DNA from: Agromyces sp. Marseille-P2726
GTDB lineage: Bacteria; Actinomycetota; Actinomycetes; Actinomycetales; Microbacteriaceae
NCBI RefSeq assembly: GCF_902809835.1
Contig: NZ_CADDWM010000012.1
Coordinates: 186,001 to 250,000 of the forward strand
Direction: 5' to 3'
Length of the DNA: 64,000 bases
Each line of letters begins with the position of its first letter. Position 1 is the first letter of the stretch. The translations under genes were made by a program, and so were the position numbers. Positions 58,215 through 64,000 of the stretch are shown one piece after another. Under the pieces are notes generated by a model that was given only the letters and a program-made list of their open reading frames with translations, made no database searches and was not told where the DNA came from.

Positions 58215-59837
58215 TCATCCGCCGCTCGCGAGCTCGCGCCGGCGCATGGACCACACTGCGGCCGCACCTGCTGCCAGGCCGATCGCCAGCATCCAGAATC
58301 CGCCGCTCCAGTCGGTGTCGTCGCCCGCCGGCACGGGCGAGTGCGCGAACGGCGAGAGGTCGACGACCCACGCGGGCATCTGCAGGATCGGCCCGAAGGT
58401 GCCGACGACGGCAGCGGCCCCGACGAGCGCCCAGCCGAGCGGGACCGTCGCCCGTGGCGCGAAGACGAAGACGAGGAGGGTGAGCCCGAGGAAGACGAGG
58501 CACGCGGGCAGCTGCGCAGCGGCCGCCTGGATCACGTCGGTCATCATCGTCTCGGGGTCGTCGGAGCGCGCGGCGCCGAGCAGGCCCGACAGACCGGCCA
58601 CGGCGAGCACGGTCACGATCACGATGATCCCGACCAGCCAGTACTCGAGCAGCCACCGGACACGGGGCACACGGGTCGCGAGCACCTGCTCAGCCGTGCC
58701 GTGCGCCTCTTCCTGTCGCGCCCGGATGCCGACCTGCACCGCGCAGCACGCGGCGAGGATGCCGACGACGCCGTAGAACGTGGCGACGAACGCCTGCTCG
58801 ATCGTCGCGTCACCTCCGACCGCACTGCGAAGGATCTCGGCGACCTGCGGCGTCTCGCCGGCGAGCTGGTTCACGACGGAGGAGAGGGAGGTCGCGAGCA
58901 GTCCGGTGACGATGCCACCGACGGTCCACGCGAGCAGGCTCGACGTGTTCAGCCGCCAGGCGAGTCCGAACGAGCTCGAGAGCGTCGGTCCCGCGGTGGC
59001 TCGCCCGGCACGCCCGGGCAGGAGGCTCGCGCCCTGGTCGCGTACCGATTGCAGCACGAACACCAGGGCGATGACCACGATGCCGAACGCGAGTGGGAGG
59101 AGCAGCGGCCGCAGGTCGTTCTCGGCGAAGGCGCCGGTGAACTGGCCGTAGCCGATGGGCGAAAGCCAGCTCGGCCAGGCGGGCGTCAGGTGCAGCAGGT
59201 CCTCCGACGGCGTGCCGGCCGCGTCGCCGACGCCCCGAAGCAGGTACGCGGCGAGCACGAACGCGACGGAGAGGCCGTTCGCCCCGCGAGAGGTGCGGAA
59301 CAACTGGGCGGCGAACAGGCCGAATGCCAGGAACGCGATGCCGGTGGCGGCCAGTGCGGCACCGGTCACGAGCGAGCCCGCCACGTCGAGGCCCAGGGCG
59401 ATCCACGCGAGGGCGACGGCCAGGCCGAGCACGACGTTCGCGAGCACGCCGTGGACGACGGTCGCCACCGTGGGCAGGATGCGCGCGGCCGGGGTCGCTG
59501 CCACGAGCTCGGTGCGTCCCTGCTCCTCGTCCATGCGCGTGTGGCGCACCGCGAGGAACGTGCTCATCAAGCCGCCCATGAGCGACAGCCAGGCGAACAG
59601 GAGGAAGAAGGCGAACGCGCCATCCTCGATGCCGTTCGGCGTGCCGCGGAACACGAGGATGGTCCGGGTCGCGATCGCGACGCCGAGGATCTCACGTCGG
59701 TCCTGCTCGTCGGCGAGCGTGTCGGACACCGCCGAGACGGCGGCGAATGCGAGCAGGCCGGTTCCGACGATCCACAGCGCCAGCTGCAGCCGGTCGCGCC
59801 GGAGGCGCTGCCGCAGCAGCGCGAGCAGCAGCGTCAT
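58215..59837 (-). CDS. ABC exporter membrane protein (polyketide-antibiotic-exporter type)
   Basis: 540 residues with about twelve transmembrane helices, two ABC-2-like halves fused. Typical motifs are FLAVRHTRMDEEQGRTELVAATPAARILP and, in the second half, RARQEEAHGTAEQVLATRVPRVRWLLEYW. Such proteins pair with one ATPase to export lipophilic compounds. The ATG overlaps the ATPase stop by 4 nt; the regulator gene follows. Confidence 0.9.
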   Translation of the reverse strand: MTLLLALLRQRLRRDRLQLALWIVGTGLLAFAAVSAVSDTLADEQDRREILGVAIATRTILVFRGTPNGIEDGAFAFFLLFAWLSLMGGLMSTFLAVRHTRMDEEQGRTELVAATPAARILPTVATVVHGVLANVVLGLAVALAWIALGLDVAGSLVTGAALAATGIAFLAFGLFAAQLFRTSRGANGLSVAFVLAAYLLRGVGDAAGTPSEDLLHLTPAWPSWLSPIGYGQFTGAFAENDLRPLLLPLAFGIVVIALVFVLQSVRDQGASLLPGRAGRATAGPTLSSSFGLAWRLNTSSLLAWTVGGIVTGLLATSLSSVVNQLAGETPQVAEILRSAVGGDATIEQAFVATFYGVVGILAACCAVQVGIRARQEEAHGTAEQVLATRVPRVRWLLEYWLVGIIVIVTVLAVAGLSGLLGAARSDDPETMMTDVIQAAAAQLPACLVFLGLTLLVFVFAPRATVPLGWALVGAAAVVGTFGPILQMPAWVVDLSPFAHSPVPAGDDTDWSGGFWMLAIGLAAGAAAVWSMRRRELASGG

Positions 59838-60766
59838 GCCTGCGCCTCCGCCTCGACGGGGGCGAGCTCGTCGCCGTAGTGGCGCAGGAACAGGTCCTCG
59901 AGCGACGGCGGCGACACCGTGAGGCCCTGCACGTCCAACCGACCGAGATCGGGAAGCACGCCGGCCACGGCGTCGCTGTCGACGGTGAAGCGCACACGAC
60001 CCTCGTCGATGACGAGGTCGTGGGCGTTCGGGATGGCGGCGACGTCGGCCTCCCGCGCCGGGTCGTGCACGAAGGCGATTTCAGTGCGGGTGAGGTGGCG
60101 CAGTTGGGCGAGCGTGCCGCTCTCGACGACCTTGCCCGCCCGGATGATGGTCACCCGATCGCACAACGCCTCGACCTCGGAGAGGATGTGGCTCGACAGC
60201 AGCACGGTCGCTCCGTTCCGGGCGACGCGGTCGATCTCGCGGTTGAACACCTGCTCCATGAGGGGGTCCAGGCCGCTCGTCGGCTCGTCGAGGACGTACA
60301 ACTCGGCCGGGGTCGCGAAGGCGGCGACGAGCGCGACCTTCTGCCGATTCCCCTTCGAGTACGCACGTCCCTTCTTGCGCGGGTCGAGCTGGAACACCTC
60401 GAGGAGCCGCTCCTTGCGCTCGCGGTAGGCGCCCTTGTCGGTCATGCCGCCGCGAAGCCGCGTGAGCAGGTCGATGGCCTCCCCACCGGTGAAGTTCGGC
60501 CAGAGCGCCACGTCGCCGGGCACGTATGCGACACGGCGATGCAGCTCGGCGGCATCGGTCCACGGATCGCGGCCGAACAGGGTGGCTTCGCCTTCCGACG
60601 CGCGTGCGAGCCCCAGGAGGATGCGGATCGTGGTCGACTTCCCGGCGCCGTTCGGGCCGAGGAAGCCGTGGATCTCGCCGGCCTGGACGCCGAAGTCCAG
60701 GCCGTCGAGGGCGATGGTGCGCCCGAAGCGCTTCACGAGGCCTCGAGTGCTGATCACGGTGGTCAT
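59834..60766 (-). CDS. ABC exporter ATP-binding protein
   Basis: 310 residues: Walker A GPNGAGKSTTIRILLG, then KGNRQKVALVAAF in place of a canonical LSGGQ signature, Walker B LYVLDEPTSGLDPLMEQVF, H-loop LLSSHILSEVE, and a DrrA-like C-terminal domain. It powers the membrane protein encoded next. The mRNA is leaderless from TAGCAT (60774-60779), 7 nt before the ATG. A 20-bp operator lies 5 bp further upstream. Confidence 0.93.
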   Translation of the reverse strand: MTTVISTRGLVKRFGRTIALDGLDFGVQAGEIHGFLGPNGAGKSTTIRILLGLARASEGEATLFGRDPWTDAAELHRRVAYVPGDVALWPNFTGGEAIDLLTRLRGGMTDKGAYRERKERLLEVFQLDPRKKGRAYSKGNRQKVALVAAFATPAELYVLDEPTSGLDPLMEQVFNREIDRVARNGATVLLSSHILSEVEALCDRVTIIRAGKVVESGTLAQLRHLTRTEIAFVHDPAREADVAAIPNAHDLVIDEGRVRFTVDSDAVAGVLPDLGRLDVQGLTVSPPSLEDLFLRHYGDELAPVEAEAQA

Positions 60767-60773
60767 GAGCGCG

Positions 60774-60804
60774 ATGCTACGCCCGATTCACAAATTTGTG
60801 AATC
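60774..60804 (-). promoter_or_regulatory. Promoter and perfect 20-bp operator of the ABC exporter operon
   Basis: GATTCACAAATTTGTGAATC (60785-60804) is a perfect palindrome just upstream of the -10 box TAGCAT (60774-60779) in the -10/-35 spacer. Binding there would repress the operon, which encodes its own GbsR/MarR regulator. Confidence 0.75.
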
Positions 60805-60889
60805 TTCTGGAATCGGATGCCACGCGCGGGCCTTGCTCGCGGCTGCGCTGGCGGCCCCGCCGCGGCAGGGGGTTGCGGCATCCGCCTCG

Positions 60890-61558
60890 CTATTCCAGCG
60901 CGGCGAATCGCTCGATGTCGCCCTCGGTGCCCGTCACGATGATGAGGTCGCGGTTGGAGACCACGGTGTTCTCGGTGGCGTACGTGAACGGCTTGCCGGG
61001 GCTCTTCACGCCGACCACCGTGACGTTGTGCCGCGTGCGGACGCCCGACTCCTTGAGGTTCTTGCCTCGGATGGGCTTCGGCGGGTACATCTTCACGAGC
61101 GCGAAGTCGTCGTCGAACTCGATGAAGTCGAGCATGCGTCCGCTCACGAGGTGCGCGGCGCGTTCGCCGGCCTCGCGTTCGGGATAGATCACGTGGTTGG
61201 CGCCGATGCGCTCGAGGATCTTGCCGTGCGAGGCCGAGATCGCCTTCGCCCAGATCTGGGGGATCTTGAGGTCGACGAGGTTCGCGGTGATGAGCACGGA
61301 CGCCTCGATCGACGATCCGACCGCGCACACCGCCGTCGAGAAGTCCTGGGCGCCGATCTGGCGGAGCGCGTCGATGTTTCGGGCGTCGGCGACCACGGCG
61401 TGCGTCACTCGATCGGCCCACTTCTGCACGAGCGCCTCGCTGTCGTCGACGGCGAGCACCTCGCGGCCGAGGCGGTCGAGCTGGCCGGCGGTCGCGGCGC
61501 CGAACCGGCCGAGGCCGATGACCAGCACCGGCGCGTCGTGCTTGATCCGATCAACCAA
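60890..61558 (-). CDS. Potassium channel regulatory subunit (KtrA/TrkA, RCK type)
   Basis: 222 residues. The N-terminal nucleotide-binding RCK_N domain is APVLVIGLGRFGAATAGQLDRLGREVLAVDDSEALVQKW; the C-terminal RCK_C is VKMYPPKPIRGKNLKESGVRTRHNVTVVGVKSPGKPF. It gates the membrane subunit by ATP/ADP or c-di-AMP binding. The TTG at 61558 (MVDRIKHDAP) has AGAGAGG at 7 nt; the ATG at 61579 would extend it by 7 residues. It overlaps the membrane subunit gene by 8 nt. Confidence 0.92.
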   Translation of the reverse strand: MVDRIKHDAPVLVIGLGRFGAATAGQLDRLGREVLAVDDSEALVQKWADRVTHAVVADARNIDALRQIGAQDFSTAVCAVGSSIEASVLITANLVDLKIPQIWAKAISASHGKILERIGANHVIYPEREAGERAAHLVSGRMLDFIEFDDDFALVKMYPPKPIRGKNLKESGVRTRHNVTVVGVKSPGKPFTYATENTVVSNRDLIIVTGTEGDIERFAALE

Positions 61559-62996
61559 CGATGGGCCTCTCTTCCGCATGCTTGAACAGCTGCCGGCGCT
61601 GGCTGGCCGCCAGTGCTGCGGCCAGTGTCACTGTACCAACCCGGCCCATGAACATGGTGGCCGCCATGACGTACACACCCGCCGGCGGCAGGTCCGCCGT
61701 GATGCCGGTTGAGAGGCCGCAGGTCGCGAACGCCGAGATCACGTCGAACAGCACGTAGTCGAACGGCTCCTTCGTGATCTGCAGGATCGCGATCGACGCG
61801 GCGGCGACGATCGTCGCGCCCCAGAGCACCACGCTGACCGAGAGACGCAGCATGTCCCGCGGGATGCGGCGACCGAACGCCTCCATCGACTGGTTGCCGC
61901 GGGCCTCGGCGAACGCGGCGAGAAACAGCACGGCGAGGGTGGTCACCTTGATGCCGCCCGCAGTCGACGCGGAACCGCCGCCGACGAACATGAGCATGTC
62001 GGACACGAGCAGGCTCGACCCATTGAGGTCGTGCATGTTGATGGTCGAGAATCCGCCCGACCTCGTCATCGCCGACATGAAGAAGGACTGGAAGATCGTG
62101 TCGCCCGCGTCGAGCTGCCCGTAGGTCAGCGGGTTGTTGTACTCGAGGAGCAGGAACATCCCTGCACCCGCGACGAACAGGATCATGGTCGTGGTGAGCG
62201 TCAGCTTGACGTGCACGCTCCAGCGGCGCGGATTCCGCCAGGCGCGGGCGAGCGCGAAGATGACCGGGAAGCCGAGGCTGCCGAGGAAGACGCCGGCCAT
62301 GAGGAGGAACTGCAGCCAGTAGTCGTGCGCGAACGCCGCGACGCCGCCGGCGTTCGGGCTGAAGCCGGTGTTCGTGAACGCCATCGCCGCGTAGTAGAAG
62401 CTGTACCAGACGGACTCGAGCGGGCCATATCCCTCGGCGAGCATGCTCGGGATCATGAGCAGCGCGATCGACACCTCGATCACGAGTGCACTGATCGCGA
62501 CCGTCGCGAGGAGCCCGCCGACCTCGCCCAGGCGGACAGCCTGACGCTCCGCCACGGGCCCGACGTGGAGGCGAGACGGATTCGTGTCGCTTGCGGCGAT
62601 GAGCTTCGCTCGGAGGCCGAGCCGTCGCGAGATGACGAGCCCGAGGATGGAGGCGAGCGTGAGTACGCCGACGCCGCCGATGTTGACGCCGATGAAGACG
62701 AGTGCGTTGCCGAACGGCGACCAATACGTCGCCATGTCGACCGTCGCCAGGCCGGTGACGCAGATCACCGACACGGCCGTGAACAGCGCATCATGCAACG
62801 GCGCGCTCGAGCCTTCGCCGGCTCGCGCGATCGGCAGGGAGAAGAGCAGGGTGAACACGAGCACGAGCGCGGCGAAGATGAGGATCGCGAACCGGGAAGG
62901 CGAACTCCGCACGATCGCGTCGAGTCCGTCGCGCAGCCGGCCGAGCCACGAACGTCGGTCGGATCGGCCGAGGCGCTCCACCGCCCGTGCGTGCAT
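61551..62996 (-). CDS. Potassium uptake protein (KtrB/TrkH family)
   Basis: 481 residues with four fused M1-P-M2 units. Filter-like loops include SVICVTGLATVD, AAMAFTNTGFSPNAGG, RSGGFSTINMHDL and SAFATCGLSTGITA, each with the conserved glycine. It moves K+ with Na+ or H+ across the membrane under control of the next gene product. ATG 62996 has AGAGGGGG at 4-5 nt; ATG 63020 is less likely. Confidence 0.94.
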   Translation of the reverse strand: MHARAVERLGRSDRRSWLGRLRDGLDAIVRSSPSRFAILIFAALVLVFTLLFSLPIARAGEGSSAPLHDALFTAVSVICVTGLATVDMATYWSPFGNALVFIGVNIGGVGVLTLASILGLVISRRLGLRAKLIAASDTNPSRLHVGPVAERQAVRLGEVGGLLATVAISALVIEVSIALLMIPSMLAEGYGPLESVWYSFYYAAMAFTNTGFSPNAGGVAAFAHDYWLQFLLMAGVFLGSLGFPVIFALARAWRNPRRWSVHVKLTLTTTMILFVAGAGMFLLLEYNNPLTYGQLDAGDTIFQSFFMSAMTRSGGFSTINMHDLNGSSLLVSDMLMFVGGGSASTAGGIKVTTLAVLFLAAFAEARGNQSMEAFGRRIPRDMLRLSVSVVLWGATIVAAASIAILQITKEPFDYVLFDVISAFATCGLSTGITADLPPAGVYVMAATMFMGRVGTVTLAAALAASQRRQLFKHAEERPIVG

Positions 62997-63070
62997 GGAG
63001 CCCCCTCTGACCGCCGCCACCGAATGCGTGTGTCATGGTACTCCTCGCCGGGAATGACTACCCTTGGGGC

Positions 63071-63508
63071 ATGGCGGACATCTTCGACGTGGTGGCGGAC
63101 ACGACTCGGCGCGACATCCTGGCCGTCCTCCTCGACCGGGAGACGTCGGTGCCCGGTTCCGGCGGCGAGATCAGCGTCTCAGAGATCGTCGCGACCCTCG
63201 GCCTCAGCCAGCCCACGGTGTCCAAGCACCTGAAGGTGCTGCGCGAAGCGGGCCTCGTCGGCGTCCGCGAGAAGGGTCAGCACCGCTTCTACCACCTCGA
63301 CCGGGGTCCGCTCGAGGTGATCGAAGACTGGCTCATTCCGTTCGTGTCATCCGATGCCGCAGCGGATGCCGCGACGCTCGCCGGTGCCGCGGCATCCGAG
63401 CCCGGCCTGAACGACGATCAGCTCGCCCTCGCCTCGCGCATCGGCAAGGCGTTCGCCGAGACCGCGCACCAGGTGACCTCCGTCGTCGGGCAGAAGAAGC
63501 GTCGCTGA
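63071..63508 (+). CDS. ArsR-family regulator
   Basis: 145 residues: MADIFDVVADTTRRDILAVLLDRE, ISVSEIVATLGLSQPTVSKHLKVLREAGLVGVREKGQHRFYHLDRGPLEVIEDWLIPF, an ArsR-type winged helix, then an Ala-rich linker and a helical tail ending KKRR. No metal-binding cysteines are seen. TACCCT (63059-63064) is 6 nt before the ATG, so it is leaderless. It diverges from the potassium uptake operon, but control of it is not shown. Confidence 0.88.
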   Translation: MADIFDVVADTTRRDILAVLLDRETSVPGSGGEISVSEIVATLGLSQPTVSKHLKVLREAGLVGVREKGQHRFYHLDRGPLEVIEDWLIPFVSSDAAADAATLAGAAASEPGLNDDQLALASRIGKAFAETAHQVTSVVGQKKRR

Positions 63509-63516
63509 GAGCGTCG

Positions 63517-63915
63517 CTCGTCGAGTAGCGCCCCTGCGACCGGCCCCGCTCGTCGAGTAGTGCCCGGCGTAGCCGGACACGTATCGAGACGGTGCCCGCG
63601 ACCGGCCCTGCTCGTCGAGTAGTGCCCGGCGTAGCCGGACACGTATCGAGACGGTGCCCGCGACCGGCCCTGCTCGTCGAGTAGTGCCCGGCGCAGCCGG
63701 ACACGTATCGAGACGGTACCCCGCAACCCCCGCTCGTCGAGTAGTGCCCGGCGCAGCCGGACACGTATCGAGATGGTGCCCGCGACCGGCCCCGCTCGTC
63801 GAGTAGTGCCCGGCGCAGCCGGACACGTATCGAGACGGTACCCCGCAACCCCCGCTCGTCGAGTAGTGCGCGGCGCAGCCGGCCCCGCTCGAGACGGTGC
63901 CCCGCGACCGCAACC
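63517..63915 (+). repeat. Tandem array of a palindromic repeat, six full units and one truncated
   Basis: Units starting CTCGTCGAGTAG begin at 63517 (truncated), 63549, 63611, 63673, 63733, 63795 and 63855, with a period of 60-62 bp. The 45-bp core ends ACGTATCGAGACGGT and folds around CCGGC/GCCGG; the linkers alternate between two types. The last unit is degenerate. No gene is visible from 63509 to 63975. Confidence 0.85.
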
Positions 63916-63975
63916 GGCCCTCCCCAATTCCCCTCACTCGAACCCACCGGACCGCACGAGCGAATAGAGGACGGC

Positions 63976-64000
63976 ATGCGCAACTGCAACCCAATATCAA
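63976..64000 (+). CDS. Possible start of a gene running out of the window
   Basis: An ATG with AGAGGA at a suitable distance. The few codons present (AAC, CCA, ATA, TCA) are AT-richer than any nearby gene. Too little is present to name it. Confidence 0.25.

Noticed and set aside
63517..63915. CRISPR-like array
   Set aside because: The spacing looks regular, but the 15-17-nt linkers are of two repeated types rather than unique spacers, the 45-bp core is a REP-like palindrome found singly elsewhere, and no cas gene is present.

Overview
The window is a stretch of high-GC (about 70%) actinobacterial chromosome. Several things point to the family Microbacteriaceae, and an Agromyces-like organism is my best guess (inference). 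They are an actinobacterial Ku plus a LigD with domain order polymerase-phosphoesterase-ligase, LytR-CpsA-Psr wall ligases, many leaderless genes with a TANNNT box 6-7 nt before the start codon, three copies of a small protein family I associate with Microbacteriaceae, and heavy use of the octamer GGATGCCG. There is no phage, insertion sequence, CRISPR array or rRNA. Genes are densely packed, many overlapping by ATGA or GTGA.

Layout. 0-10.3 kb: the end of prephenate dehydratase, a CDF transporter coupled to a solute-binding lipoprotein, a lipid kinase, serS followed by a HAD phosphatase, two LCP wall enzymes, two tRNA-Ser genes, and an arylamine N-acetyltransferase. 10.8-19.6 kb: a LysR-controlled operon with a thiamine-diphosphate enzyme and a sulfonate/taurine-type ABC importer with two permeases, followed by an AtsA-like arylsulfatase; it reads as an organosulfur scavenging unit. 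19.6-28.4 kb: small enzymes of unknown role, a lipid-modification-like group (SRPBCC, SDR, FAD oxidoreductase), a mycofactocin-type SDR and a second lipid kinase. 27.5-35.5 kb: a DNA-repair and stress block (Ku, LigD, topoisomerase IB, a Rho-N-like protein, a stress-type SDR) in which three paralogous small proteins are embedded. 35.5-39 kb: a carbohydrate ABC importer behind LacI-type operators.

39-46.2 kb: a histidine kinase/response regulator pair sits among an NRAMP-like transporter operon with two PRC-barrel proteins, a membrane-anchored poly-aspartate protein, a phosphotransferase and a membrane-anchored Ser/Pro/Thr-rich protein. The same 15-bp motif (ATGAG-N4-CTCTCA) lies upstream of all these units, so they look like one regulon. 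46.2-53.8 kb: tRNA-Arg(ACG), membrane and small proteins, a MarR regulator, an ArsR-SulP operon, and an orphan winged-helix regulator preceded by a leaderless upstream ORF ending MCCRMCR and three hairpins, which looks like a cysteine-responsive attenuator. 53-64 kb: upp, tadA, a glutamine amidotransferase, a CDF transporter, proC, an ABC exporter with its GbsR/MarR-type regulator and a perfect 20-bp operator, the Ktr potassium system, an ArsR regulator, and a tandem array of a palindromic repeat. Relatives of that repeat are inserted in frame inside the HAD gene and ligD.

Start codons were chosen from ribosome-binding sites, from leaderless -10 boxes, and from overlap with the gene upstream. 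Domain assignments come from motifs read by eye, without database searches.
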